Notes: generated from the letters alone by a model not told the origin. A stretch of DNA of 64,000 nucleotides from Ceratothoa steindachneri (GCA_963969495.1 OZ018333.1:86765756-86829755); one strand, 5' to 3'. Counted from the stretch's first letter, positions 11,355 to 22,985 are shown. Translations and numbers: made by a program.

Positions 11355-12530
11355 TAAAATTTGCCGGAGTTTATCTACTGGCTTGCCAAGTTGAGGTTCA
11401 AGGATATATAAAGATCAAGACCCCCAAATATAATTTTAATATAAATAATAATAAACGGAGGAAAGGGGCAAATATACACAAAAGGGGAACAAATTATACT
11501 TTATATGGATAGTTAGATAGATTGTGAGAATTTACAGTCTTACAGAGCTAAGCGGGGAACGCTAAATTACAGTTAATCGAAATAATGGATACTATTTAAG
11601 TTTGAACGGGAAGTCAATTACAAGGGGATGCCTTGGAATCCAGGTGACGAATGAAGTTGGGGTGTAATCATGGGATTACAAAGCAAAATCGCTTTACATT
11701 GAAGCTCATAGTTTTTTTTGAGGGGGTAACACCAACGGCACAGGTCCTCGAGGAGACACTTCTGACGGTGTTGCCGAGGAGGTCTAGTAGGTGGGGGTTG
11801 GGAGTACTTCTTGCAGAAGGGCGGGATTTTCTCTACTCCAGATAGATATGATCTCAAACACAAGAGACTGTTCTGCGGCACAGCGGTGAGTTTCATACAC
11901 TAGCACGGGATTCTTGAATGGGAAGCGAGACGAGGAGAGCCGCCCAGTTCTCCAGGAAGAAGATGACTCGATAAGTTTTCCTCTCAACAGAGGCCAAAGT
12001 TTCCCGAATGGCGATCTGCTGTTGAGATCTTAATGACAAGGTACGACTCGAACACGGGTTGCGAGACTTCGCGGGAATCAGACACACGGTCTGAACGGAG
12101 GGACTGGTAGGCTCTTAATCTCCTTTAGAAATGGCCGAAACAGGGTTATATAGCTTGGTGGCTTTTCTGTTAGTTAGCCCTCAGAACATAGCCGTCCCCA
12201 GAGAAATCACGGCGCCAGTCGGCGCAAACTTAGTTCGATATAATGGGTTAGATCGAACCGGCGAACTTTACCTCAGGATATAGGGTTGAGTTTATACGAG
12301 CGCATTCGCGGGGAAAGGAAATTTCCGCGAGGCATGGACGTGAGGACTCGGCGTTATCGCAGATGGGAGGTGCGTCTCGCTTAAGCTAATACAGCCAGGT
12401 CAGGCGGGCGGCTCCGCGCGAGACAGTTTCCTTCTCGTTGATTTTAAAATTCCCACGCCAAGGGGCACGTAGTCTGGGGATCGAAGGGGGCTGAAAGGGC
12501 TCTTCGAGGTGCTTCCTCTCACACTCATCC
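11355..12530 (-). repeat. 1.2 kb direct repeat, copy 1 (gypsy terminal region)
   Basis: This segment is repeated in the same orientation at 15361-16564, roughly 85-90% alike by eye. Anchor blocks include AGATCAAGACCCCCAAATAT (11414 and 15424) and TCATGGGATTACAAAGCAAA (about 11668 and 15678). Both copies begin with the same few codons of integrase C-terminus fused to non-coding sequence. They flank a gypsy pol remnant and may be LTRs or LTR-containing ends. This copy has one 28-bp unit (12499-12526) where copy 2 has three. It has no TG..CA termini I can fix with certainty. Confidence 0.75.
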
Positions 12531-12539
12531 CTTTCCGAA

Positions 12540-13536
12540 GATGACATTTTCCTGATATATAGGGTAGGGAAAAGGGCATCCCCCAAACATGGAAGGAGTC
12601 GTGTGTGGGAAACTATTGACGTGAGTCTACAGGTGTACAATAAAAACGGGGATTTAAATTTCAGCCGACACAGCGGCTACCAAATGAAAGAATGAATTTC
12701 ATTAAATTCCGGGCGCAAGGTACATTTAAAAAAAGTATTGGCGTTAACGAGCAAACAAACCCATAAAAATACAGGCAATAGTTAAATGCAGTTAAAAAAA
12801 AAATAAAGACTCAGTCATGTGGAAGGTAGCGGCATTACATTCAAGACAAAAAAATGAACACGCGAATATAAATTACACAGGGAACAAATACGTTGACTCA
12901 ATTAAATAATGTTTAGTATTCATAATTTAACTTCACATGTGTTTAAATATGAGTCTTTGCGTCTGGTTTTCCCATGACCTTCGAAAAATCTCCAAGTTGT
13001 ACCTCGGGCAGCCCAAGAAAATGGTAACACTTGGGCTGACCCGAACGAATTCTCGCGAAAGCACTGGTAGTAGCTTGCTAACCTTCGTCGTGTCAATACC
13101 TAGCCACCAGTGATTGTGATCCCTGACAAAAAGAATTTAATTTGGACAAATTTGTCAAAAATAACTAATTCGTTGAGAATATAACCAACTGAGCGGGCTC
13201 ATAATACAGTGAGATCGAGAAAAATTATTATCTGTATTTTGTACGCCACTGATAATTCCCCCTGTCATCGCCATTTTTGATATCTCAAGTTGGCCACCTC
13301 CCGGGAACCAACAACAACAGTTTCGTAAACTAGTGTAGAGGAATAGCATTTAAACACATTTTTTTATAATTTATTTTTCTCTGAGTAATTATAACAGCGT
13401 ACAAAAAAGGTAATTTTTACAATTGGACCAAACGGAATAAAAAGGACACATAATATAGGATGTAGTCCTAGGATTATTAAATAGGCTAGGTACACAGACT
13501 CGATTATATACACGGAGGTACAGGGCTTAATAAGAT
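12540..13536 (-). other. Non-coding stretch 3' of the gypsy pol remnant
   Basis: It lies between repeat copy 1 and the RNase H end of the gypsy remnant. It has no coding motif and is probably 3' UTR or flank of that element. Confidence 0.35.
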
Positions 13537-15425
13537 TTACCTTGAAGGGGGAGGACACTCTACCGGATTTTTCCAACTTAGACTGTCTGCAATACAGTTT
13601 TCTCTCACTTTAATATACAAAATCAGGAACTGGTATTCCATTAAAAGTAGGCTCCATCGCCTAAGCCTTCCGTTGAGCATATACAATTTTTTAAATAGGT
13701 CATGGGGTGATGATCGGTTTCGATCACAAATTCTTTGCCTAGCAAGTACATTTTGAATTTTTGAACCGCCCCACACTATCGCAAGAGCCTCAATTTTATG
13801 ACCGCATAGTTCATTTTGTGTGATAAAGCTTCCGGCTGGCGCAAAGAATAGGATGACTATTGCTATATTTTCCATACTAGAGCAGAACACAACCGCTGCC
13901 TTCGCTACAGACATCCGTTCGAATTCCAAACGGCTTGCTAGGGTTCAGGATTCTTAGTATGAGAACTGACGTTAATTTTTCCCTTCAGTTGTTGTAAGTG
14001 AGCAGTCGCCTTGGGGTTTCAGAAAAAGGGGGCGGAGAATCTTTGTTTAGTAGGGCACTCAGGGTGGGGGAGGGCGCTAAAGCGGCAAAATTCCAAACAA
14101 AACGCCTGTAAAAGGACATCGATCCCAGAAAGGAGCGTAATTGTTTCTTAGAACGTGGATGGGGCATACTGGCGATGGCCTTCACCTTTTGTTGCTGAGG
14201 TGCCATTTGATTTTTCCCAATGTTAAATCAAGATATTTGATGGAGCCGTAGGAAAAATGGCACTTGCTGAGGCTATAGTAAGGCCGTGTTCACGAAGCCT
14301 ACTGAGGAGGGAACGAAGGGAGACCATATGTTGGTCCCATTTGAAGGTGGCCACGTAAACGCTATCAAAATATAACAAAACGTTATTCAGCCCAGCCAGT
14401 ATCCGGCGCCTCATTCGATTATAGTTGCTACAGGCGGCAACTAATCCAAAAGGGAGACGTTGAAATTGCATCAGGCCCTTTTCTGTGGGGAATGTGGTGC
14501 ATTTCTAATCACTATGCTTAAGGTGGATTTGATAGTAGGCCTTACAAAAGTCTATCTCCGAAATAAACATAGCCTCCTCAAATAAATGTTGGTTCTGGTC
14601 TATCAAAAGGATAGGCTCAGCGTCGAAGACCGTTACGGCGTTTAGTTTTATAAAGTCTACGCACATGCGAAAAGCCTCATCCGGCTTCCTCACCATAACA
14701 ATAGGGGAGCAATAGTCTGAAGTGGAGGGTTCAATGATTTCCAATTTCAGCAGGTTTTCGACTTCGAAGTTAGAAGCAGAACGCAAGTGAACGGATAGGC
14801 TCCTGGGCGGTTAGGGCTATAGCCTCTTCGAAATGGATAGAGCAGCCAGGCTTCTCACAGATTACATCCGGGAATTCGGTCAATGAAAAAGCCAATTGCT
14901 TTTTCTGAGAAGGTTCCAGCTGGGGATCTAAGTCGAGCACCGGGGTGGAGTCTTCATGGGAACCGGCGAGCGAAGGGAGAGGGTAGTTCTTGTCATACTC
15001 GATGCATGCAGTTTGTATTAAGTTAAGGGGCTCAGAGGGATAAGAGGCTTCCATCACTGCCTCTTCGTGAAGCGCAATTATATTATTAATGCTAGCGCGG
15101 CGTTGGTAGCCTTTAAGCATGTTCACATGAAACAATTTGTTGCCTGAAGGGGTCTGTACTAGAAAATCCACGGGGCTGTGTGCTCATGGGATGGGAAGGG
15201 GCCTTTCCATTGGAAGAGGGTAGGAGCAGCAGTAGCACCTCGTCACTGGACCTGAATCTCCTTTCTTTTGACCTAACGTCAAAATAGGTCTTATATTTCT
15301 GCAGATTTAGGTCTATATTTTTCAATGCGATATCTGAGCATTCTTCCAGGCGGTTCCTGAGGTCTAAAATTTGCCTGAGTTTATCTAATGGCTTGCCCAG
15401 TTGCGGTTCAAGGATATATAAAGAT
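13537..15425 (-). pseudogene. Ty3/gypsy pol remnant, integrase end then RT then RNase H (Gmr1-like order)
   Basis: Read on the minus strand from 15425: an integrase C-terminal segment (LDKLRQILDLRNRLEEC, RSKERRFRSSDEVLLLL, KLFHVNMLKGYQRR), a linker with FPDVICEKPGC, then RT (VENLLKLEIIEPSTSDYCSP, VRKPDEAFRMCVDFIKLN, ISEIDFCKAYYQI, MQFQRLPFGLVAAC), the RNase H connection (KKQLRSFLGSMSFYRRFV) and RNase H (GHKIEALAIVW, RLRRWSLLLMEYQF, NCIADSLSW). In ordinary gypsy elements integrase follows RNase H; here it precedes RT, as in Gmr1-type elements. The RT active site YxDD reads YFDSV, so one catalytic Asp is lost. Gag, protease and the integrase core are absent, and several stops and frameshifts occur. 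Confidence 0.8.
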
Positions 15426-16564
15426 CAAGACCCCCAAATATATTTTTAATATAAATAATAATAAACGGGAGGGAGGTGGTAAATATATACAAAAGGGGAA
15501 CAAATTATACTTTATATGGATAGTTAGTTAGATCGGGACATTTTACATTCTGACAGATCTAAGCGGGGAACGCTAAATTACCGTTAATCTGAATAATGGA
15601 GACTATTTAGGTCTGAACGGGATGTCAATTAAAAGGGGATGCTTCTGAATCCAGGTGACGAATGAAGGGGGGTGTAATCATGGGATTACAAAGCAAAATC
15701 GCTTTACCTTGAAGCTGAGTTTCTCGGAAGGATAGGGGGGCACGGCACGTATCTTCGAGGATACACTTCTGACGTTATTGTCAAGAATGTCTTGGAGATG
15801 GGTTTGGGAATACTTCTTGTCTTCTTCAGAGAGATGTGATCTCAAACACGAGAGACTGTTCTACGGCACGGCAGGGACTCTCAGACACGGGAGTCTTGAG
15901 GGGTTGCGAGACTAGAGGAGGGATGGGGGCACAGTTCCCTGGGAAGAACATGTCTCGATAAACTTTCCTCTGAATAAGGGGCTAAAGCTTCACGAAGGGC
16001 GATCTACTGGTGAGATCTTAACGACGTGGTACGATTCGAACAGGGGTTGCGAGACTTCGCGAGAAACTGACACACGGTCTGAATGGAGGGGCTGGCAGGC
16101 TCTCAATCTCTTCGAGGAATGGCTGCTACAAGATTATATAGCCCGGTGGCTTGTCCGTTAGATAGCCCTCAGGGCATAGCCGTCGTAACAGAATTCACGG
16201 CACCAGTCTGCGCAAACTTAGTTCGATTAACGGCGAAGTTTGCCTCAGGATGTTGAGTTGAGTTTGTACGAGTGAGTTCGTAGAGGAAGGAAATGTCCGC
16301 GAGGAATGTAGGCGAAGATTTGGCGTTGTCGCGGAGGAGGGGGAGGGGGCGATGTGCGTCCTACTTAAGTAAATACAGCCGGGTCAGGCGGCTCCAAGCG
16401 AGACAGTTTCCTTCTCGTTAATTCTAAAATTCCCATGCCAAGGAGCACTTGGTCGGGTGGATCGAAGTGGGTTAAAAAGGGTCATTCGAGGTGCTTCCTA
16501 TCATACTGGTCCTTCGAGGTGCTTCCTCTCACACTGGTCCTTCGAGCAGCTTCCTCTCACAATC
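15361..16564 (-). repeat. 1.2 kb direct repeat, copy 2
   Basis: Partner of 11355-12530. Its left edge overlaps the integrase C-terminal codons of the gypsy remnant, so the fusion of coding and non-coding sequence at about 15420 is shared by both copies and predates the duplication. Confidence 0.75.
16481..16564. repeat. Three tandem 28-bp units
   Basis: Units start at 16481, 16509 and 16537 with the shared core TTCGAGGTGCTTCCTCTCAC. Only one unit is present at the same place in the other repeat copy, so it expanded locally. It is a candidate LTR or UTR regulatory repeat. Confidence 0.85.
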
Positions 16565-16589
16565 GGTAAGTCATAGTTCGGATTTTCTT

Positions 16590-17850
16590 TATAAGTTTTC
16601 TTAATCGTTGATATTTGTCTTTATCGGGATTTAATCTTAAGGGTATCTGTTGTTTGTCTTTTTTGTTTTTCTGTGCAAATTCTCTTCCCTTTCTTCTTCT
16701 CTTTCCATTACGGCCATGCTGCTTGGGAACAGTCATTGAGGTCAACATCCAACCTTTTGTACTATTTTATTGGCTGCTCTTCTCCAATCTCATCTCATGT
16801 CTTTTCGATTACTATTTTGTGCTCCATTCTTTATTATCTCGTTTAGGGGTTCAATTCTTGCTTCCATATTCAGGTCTTCAAATTATTTTCTTTCTTTCTT
16901 TTTTGTCTTTGTTATGAGATACATTGTTTTGTTTTGTATCCTCGGTGACTCTTGAATGTTACGCCTTGAGAGTTTGTACATAGCAATTGTTGGATAGATT
17001 AGTGTGGGCTGGATTCTTGATTGATAGATTTTCTTCTTGTTCTATTACCTGAGTGATCTTACCTTATATAGTAGTTTGAGTCCATTTTTTTTCTTTTAAG
17101 TTCTGTCGGTTACGTGTTTCTTGTAACCAGATTTAGTTATTATTAGGCCCAGCTCTTTGCATTCGCTACTGTATATATGTATATTTCTTCGTCCCCATAT
17201 ATATCTGCTAGCTAATCTTCCATTTCTGTTCGTATCTATTGATTCCTCTTATTTCTCATCTCACTTTTCTCGCTTAGAATTGGACGTTCTGTACGGTGAC
17301 ACAATCACTTTTGTTATGTTATCTGCAAAATGTATGTTAATACATCCTTCGGGGACTGGTGGCGGGATGTCTGCGATGTAGATAGCGTGCACAACTAGAC
17401 TCAAACACCCGCCCTGGGGAACTCCAGCTTCAAGCTTAAGACGCTCTCCATGGTGCCCGCATGTGTCCATATACGCGTATGTATCTATCTATGACAGTCG
17501 CACATTATTCTTTCAATTTTATTATTGATCCTATTTGTAGTATTTTATACTGGATGCCCCTCTACCAAAATTGTCAAAAGATTTAGACACGTATTTACAA
17601 ACGATGCCTGCGGTCATTTTCCCGTTCTTTGCATTATTAGGCACAGTGACACATCCGTGGTTCCATTTTTCCGGAATACGAATTTGCGCTCCAATTATAG
17701 TTTTTTTTCCCCGAGGAGTTGATCGAGTCTGCGTTTTAAAATATTTTTATATACCTTCCCAATGAAATCGAGTAACGAAATAGGATGGTAGTTTTCTACC
17801 CGACAAAGTGATTCTCCAGCCTTTGTTATGAAAATAATTTTCACCAATTT
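16590..17850 (-). pseudogene. Jockey-like LINE RT, decayed
   Basis: Read on the minus strand: KAGESLCRVENYHPISLLDF and IGKVYKNILKRRL (RT block 1, about 17825-17735), a degraded KSFDNFG (17590-17575), AGVPQGGCLSLVVHAIYIAD then IHFADNI (17440-17310, catalytic FADD read as FADN), then LGLIITKSGYKKHVTDR and PTLIYPTIAMYKLSRRNIQ (about 17150-16930), the Jockey-type thumb. Many stops interrupt it. Endonuclease and ORF1 are not seen. Confidence 0.7.
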
Positions 17851-18290
17851 CAGGTCGTTGAGGATTTACATGCCCGCAGCCATGGAAGGGCTATGGGAGG
17901 GCTTACTCCCCCCTCCCCTTCAAATTTCATTAGTACCCCTAAATTATTTACCTAAAATAATAATAAGATTTCACTTACACACAAGATGGAACATTACACG
18001 ACAATCATGTACTGTTACTCACATATATCTTCTGGAGGAGGTTATTTTACTTATGACATGGGCGTCCGCAAGGGGGAGGGGGGCAAGGAGGGAGCATTTG
18101 CCCACCTGGAATTCATGAATAAGTGAAATATAGGAATATGAGGGAAATATAGGCGGCTAGCATTTGATAGCAGTCGTTCTTTCCGTTTTTTTTTGTATAA
18201 ATTATTATACTATTAATACTATTAAATTAATAAGTTTTATATGGATAATTTAATATATAATAATATATATTTAATTTTTTTTTAGCATTG
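17851..18290. other. Unassigned spacer, A/T-rich right half
   Basis: No coding motif. The right part probably belongs to the hAT element that follows. Confidence 0.4.
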
Positions 18291-18294
18291 TGAA

Positions 18295-19230
18295 ATGGAC
18301 ATCAGGAGTTTCTTCAAAAACGTAAATCTGTTTACTCGGACGACAATCAAGATACCCCAGGCACATCGGAGACGCATGCTGAACCAGCAGAGCAGCGCAG
18401 AGGAGGATATGATGGGCAGTTACTCACAGCAACCAATCAGATGCCACTCCAAACACCACTTGCTACAGTGGCCAATGACTTGCCTCATCCTCTGGATATA
18501 GGATTATATGTCAACACCGATTATGAACACCAACAGGTTACAACTATATCAGAAAGATTCACAGTGCTCCCGTTGTTTCCGTCACCTGTGGATAAACCAA
18601 TATTCTCCATGGTTGTCTTATTCAAGTACTTAAAGGTGCTCTGTGCAAATACTGTTTGCTGTTTCCTCAACCAATGCACCGAGGTCTAATGGGTGCTTTC
18701 ATCGTGACTACTTTTGTCAAATACAAATACTTCAATGAGCACGCGAGGAAGCACATGCTTTCAGCCTGGCACAAAGGCGCACTACAAGATGATAACAATT
18801 CAATTTCCTCATCACTGTGAAAACCCTAGAGTTGACCATCGTAAGCCAGATGAACTGAACAGTCACTCAAAACCGTGAGAAACTGTTCCCTATCCTATCT
18901 ATGTTCTGTTCTGCTGCAATCATGACATTGCTATGAGGAAAAAGGAAAGGGCATCGGCGAACCTATGTGACCTACTGCAATTCAGGATAGAAGCAGAAGA
19001 CATGGTCTTGAAGGATCACATGGAGAGCGCGAGTAAAAATGCGAGGTACACATCAGTTCGTGTACAGAACGAGCTGATACTTCTCTCCGAAGAAGTGATA
19101 ATAGATGATATTGTGAAAGCTGCAAATAAATCTAATGGATTCTCGATCATTGTTGATGAAACTGCTGACATATCAGCCATCGAACTGTCCATTGGCGTAC
19201 GACTTGTTGAGATCATAGGTGGGCGCGATA
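18295..19230 (+). pseudogene. hAT transposase (ZMYM-like group), N-terminal half, broken
   Basis: hAT transposases move elements by cut and paste with 8-bp target duplications. The fragment starts MDIRSFFK, a common start in this group. A TTF-type zinc finger (LCKYCLLFP, then about 25 residues on FNEHARKHMLSAWHKGAL) lies near 18635-18780 after a frameshift. KNREKLFPILS-like residues lead to 18933-19230 with ASKNARYTSVRVQNELILL and NGFSIIVDETADISAIELS; the Asp of VDETADIS is the first catalytic Asp. Homology stops near 19230, so the second Asp, Glu and the C-terminal dimerisation region are lost. Confidence 0.75.
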
Positions 19231-19340
19231 ACGAAAAAATGTATCACGATAACTAATAAATCGATAACCTTATCGGCGATAAACAATAATCGATAACTGG
19301 CGATAAATTTATCACCCGATGAGGTTATAACCGATAAATC
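19225..19340. repeat. CGATAA-rich degenerate repeat
   Basis: The hexamer CGATAA or close variants recurs about ten times in 115 bp, on both strands (TTATCG as well), directly where hAT homology stops. Confidence 0.7.
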
Positions 19341-19399
19341 CAAAATTATAATACAATATTGATTATTGACTATATATAGCGTTATTTTATAATACAATA

Positions 19400-19600
19400 T
19401 AATGAAACTCAGGATCATCGTAGTGTGGTCCCCTCATTGTGTTTACCCCCACACGAGCCGTCCCCTTAAATGTACTCCAAAAACGTGAATCATTTTGGAA
19501 CACGAACGAAATAGTACATCCCATCGTGAGAGTCGCTAATCTACATATTTACCAAAAAATAGTGTTAGACATATAGCCTACTGTATGTGGCTATCTAATC
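19400..19600 (-). mobile_element. Merlin-like element fragment 1
   Basis: The start, TGAAACTCAGGATCATCGTA, is the reverse complement of the segment near 21200 and 22160 in the two larger copies, and the sequence runs in parallel with 22788-22990, including an ACATCCCATC-type block. Only one end region is left. Confidence 0.6.
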
Positions 19601-19639
19601 ATTGGCAATAGTATAAACACGAACTGATATTATAGATAG

Positions 19640-20291
19640 GAACTCAAATTCTTGCTATCTCCTTGACGACACACCCTTAAACCTCTGCAATACCTATAAA
19701 GACCTTGGAGTCATTGTTGATGACAAGTTTCATCACCACATCAGAAATTCTGTAGGTAAAGCAGGAGGCATGGATTCTAATTGGCTAACTGCCACTGTTT
19801 GCCTTTCTCCTGAGTTTATGTCCTCTCTTTTTGTCTCAGATATTAGATCCCTATTAAACTTTGCATCTCTGGTTTGGCACTCAGGGTATCTTAAGGATCT
19901 AAAGCTCCTAGAGTGCTCACCGGAGGTGGACATGGCAAGTATCAGGCTTAGCTGACTTGCCCTATATTGACAGACTAAACTCTCTAAAGCTTTTCTCCAG
20001 AAAGGGTAGGCTACTTAGACATGACATGATTTATTGCTATCGCATTTTCCACAATGTCTGCTCTATCTGTCTTTCTCATATTTTCACTTTATCCCCAGAT
20101 GTAGCCACTAGACGTCACATATATAAGATTCAAGTTCAACACTGTCAGTTGAAGCTTGTAAACCTTTCTTCCCTTCAAGAGTGATGGCAAGATGGAATTC
20201 TCTGCCCTAGGAGGTAGTTGATGCTCCCAGCCTTCCAGTGTTTAAATCCAGACTGCAACTATTCTTACACAAGGAGCTATTCTCCTTGTAG
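19640..20291 (+). pseudogene. L2-like LINE, 3' end of RT ORF
   Basis: The frame reads YKDLGVIVDDKFHHHIRN, SLLNFASLVWHSGYLKDLK, LPYIDRLNSLKLF, GRLLRHDMIYCYRIFHNV and RWNSLP, ending in a FKSRLQLFLHKELFSL block before a stop at 20289. This is the thumb and C-terminal region of an L2/CR1-related RT. The same family recurs at 35.0-35.9 kb and 56.8 kb. It is 5' truncated, with at least two frameshifts. Confidence 0.75.
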
Positions 20292-20397
20292 CAATCAGTT
20301 GCCACTCGTGTGTCCTTGTTTCCAGTAACCCCACAAGTTCCTTTTCCTGTTTTATTGCATAGCAAGATACACAACCAGTCACTTTTGTCATTTTTTT

Positions 20398-21280
20398 GTA
20401 ATACTTCAGATTAGGGGTGCACGGTAGGTGGCGCTGTTAGTAGGGTACAATTTTGGGCTACAATACATGTCATGATGTCAGACGGTAGCTTCAGATGTGA
20501 CCAATCATGGCATTATATTTTTTTGTTGCTTTGGGGGTTTGTAACCTTTATTCTGTATTATTTACTAAATATCTGCGCCTCTGCTCATTTATAGTTTTTT
20601 TTAAGTTAGATAAGGTTTCTTGATATCTTTTATTGTTTTTTCGTTTGTTTCACTACGAATGATAACAGCTTTTTACTGGCATCGTCGTAGCTATAAATAG
20701 GACCTGCTGCGCAAATGTTTCAGTTTTATCATGCTCTAGTTGTGCCTCTTTATTCAAATTTGGGTTTATTTTGCATGACCGCAAAAAACTTTTAGAGGCG
20801 CATAAACTAATCGAGAAAACTATAAAATGCCTGAAATGCAGTGCAAATTTAAATTTATCAGAAAATTTAATGTTTCATTCTGATAAAATATATGTAAACA
20901 AAAACAGTAAGCAACAGCGGTGCCATTTCAAACAATCAACGTGTACGCATAGGAATACATTTTTCGCTGGTTCCCATTTAAGTTTAAAAGACATTGTTCA
21001 AATTTCATATTTTTTTGTAATTAATCATTTTACGTAAGTAAGTATTGTTTGTCATTAGGTTACCAAGTTTTTTCTGCCAGTAAAAAACTGTTGTTGTTTG
21101 CAGCAAAACAAAAAATATGAAAAATAAAATAGGAAAAAACCCAGTAAATTCAAGGGGACTGCTTGTGGGGGAGATATCACTGCGGAGGGACCACCCTATG
21201 ATGATCCTGAGTTTTAATCAATTGGGGGGGGGGAGTCTGGGGGCACAGCCGCCCATTATATACTTGTATACAAAAAAATA
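20398..21280 (+). mobile_element. Merlin-like DNA transposon, copy with partial transposase
   Basis: The left end GTAATACTTCAGATTAGGGG and the first 180 bp match the copy at 21550. The right part matches up to AATGCCGTG at about 21285, where the right terminal inverted repeat should begin but is missing. It encodes the ORF at 20771-21037. Confidence 0.7.
20771..21037 (+). pseudogene. N-terminal part of a Merlin / ISXO2-type transposase
   Basis: The 88-residue frame has a zinc-ribbon start KCLKCSANL, then QQRCHFKQSTC, then HRNTFFAGSHLSLKDIVQIS. The last block matches the conserved step in ISXO2/IS1595-type transposases where a second Cys pair is followed by an R-x-G-x-F-F-E-x-S-x-L-S-L helix; eukaryotic Merlin elements use this enzyme. 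The DDE catalytic core that should follow is absent, so even this copy is internally deleted. I am fairly but not fully sure of the family. Confidence 0.6.
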
Positions 21281-21549
21281 TAATGCCGTGTTGTATGACT
21301 GGAGTATCTGTCTGTGACTGCATGGCCGGCCCCCCTCTGCCCGGCTCTGACTGGGCAATGGTTGTGAGGCCCTACCAGGTAAGAATTCGAGGTAAGAATG
21401 GTTGCAAGCCTGGAAGCTACATATAGAATGAGCTTCCAGGGCTATTTTATATATATGTGTATATATTGTGGATGTGCTGATGCAAAGGGCAGTACCTCTT
21501 ATCTTAGTAAGTTGCTTTTTCTTAATCCATTTCCAATATTAGATGTATG

Positions 21550-22336
21550 GGTAATACTTCAGATTAGGGGCGCACGGTAGTTAGTCCTGTTAGTAGGCTA
21601 CAATTTTGGGCTACAATATATATCTTATGACATCAGAAGGTAACTTCAGATGTGACCAATCACAGCGTTATATTTTTGTTTTATTTTGGGGATTTCTAAC
21701 CTTTAGTCTCTATTATTTACTAAATATCTGCGCCTCTGCTTGTTTATAGTATTTTCTAAGATAGGTAAAGTTTCTTGATGTCTTTTATTGTTTTGTTTTC
21801 ATATTTTTTGTTTCAGAGCAAACGATAACAGCTTCTTACTGGCAACATCGTAGCTATAAATAGGACCTGCTTCACAGTTGTTTCTCTTTCGTTATGGCTT
21901 TTTTGTGCTTTAGTTGTGCTTCATTATTCAAATTTGGTTTTATTTTGCATGACTGAAAAACTTTTTAGATTATTTAGAGGCACATAAACTAATCAAGAAA
22001 CCTATAAAAGTAATTATTGTTTGTCATTAAGTTAGTTTTTTTCTGCCAGTAAAAAGCTGTTGTCGTTTGCAGTGAACAAAAATTGGGGAAAAATAGTAAA
22101 TTCAAGGGACTGCTCATGGGGGAGGTATCACTGTGGGGGGACCATCCTGCGATGATCTTGAGTTTCAATCAATTGGGGGGGGGGTCTGGGGGCACAGCCC
22201 CCCAGTATATACTCATATACAAAAAATATAATGCCGTGATTGTTCCCATCTGATGCTACTGTCTGATGTCATAATACATATATTGTAGCCTATAAACAGC
22301 GGCACCTACCGTGCGCCCCGAAACTGAAGTGTTACT
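21550..22336 (+). mobile_element. Merlin-like MITE with 130-bp inverted ends and 8-bp target duplication
   Basis: Left end GGTAATACTTCAG and right end CTGAAGTGTTACT are inverted repeats extending about 130 bp inward (shared blocks GGGGCGCACGGTAG, TAGGCTACAAT, TATGACATCAGA). It is flanked by GATGTATG on the left and GAGGTATG on the right, a 7 of 8 match, fitting the 8-9 bp duplications of Merlin. It lacks the transposase segment present in copy 20398-21280, with the deletion joint near 22010. Confidence 0.75.
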
Positions 22337-22589
22337 GAGGTATGTAATTACGGCGAACTGAACAGTTATATATCAAGATGGAATTTTTTTTATATATGCA
22401 TATTAAATGAAAAATTCACTAAATCTCAGCAGTAACCGCTCTTATGGCAAGTTTTAAAAAATGTTGTTTTGATTTTGGGGTTTAAATAAAGTTGTTTTTC
22501 CCTTTCTTTGAATTTTCATTCTACAACCCGCCTGGGAGTATGTAACAAGTATATAGTAAACATGAAGTTCAGCAACATGCCTGAAAAAG

Positions 22590-22715
22590 TGTATTTTTTG
22601 GCGTGTATGTTTCATTCACCTGTGCATGCATATTCATGAAGATCGATGGTGCACCTGAAAATTTTTTTTTTGCGGGTATTGTTCACCCACGCATGCATAT
22701 TCATGCATGTTTGGT
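22590..22715. repeat. Repeated TGCATGCATATTCATG motif
   Basis: Two near copies of 'GCATGCATATTCATG' lie about 75 bp apart (near 22623 and 22690), each preceded by a TTCA-C-C box and a long T run. Function unknown. Confidence 0.6.
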
Positions 22716-22759
22716 TAAATAAAATGTTAACAAAAATGTTAGAAAAATCTATAAACAAC

Positions 22760-22985
22760 AATGATTATATACTGAGGGAGCTGTGCCCCCAGATGTCCCC
22801 AATTGATTGAAACTCAGGATCATCATAGGGGGTTCCCCCCCACAGTGATAAACCCCTCCCTATGAGCATTCCCCTTGAATTTACTTGAAAAAGATGAAGC
22901 ATATTGGAACAGGGCTGAAGTATTTTGCATCCCATCATTTTTCACCTCCGATCTTCATGTTTACCTATGTCTGTACTAAGCAATA
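22760..22985 (-). mobile_element. Merlin-like element fragment 2
   Basis: This is the reverse complement of the region of the larger copies running from TATATACT through the G run to TTCAAGGGG, then parallel to 19400-19600. It shows that the family once had a longer form containing sequence absent from both plus-strand copies. Confidence 0.6.

Noticed and set aside
11207..11512. 101-codon open frame next to repeat copy 1
   Set aside because: It crosses the repeat boundary and has no conserved motif.
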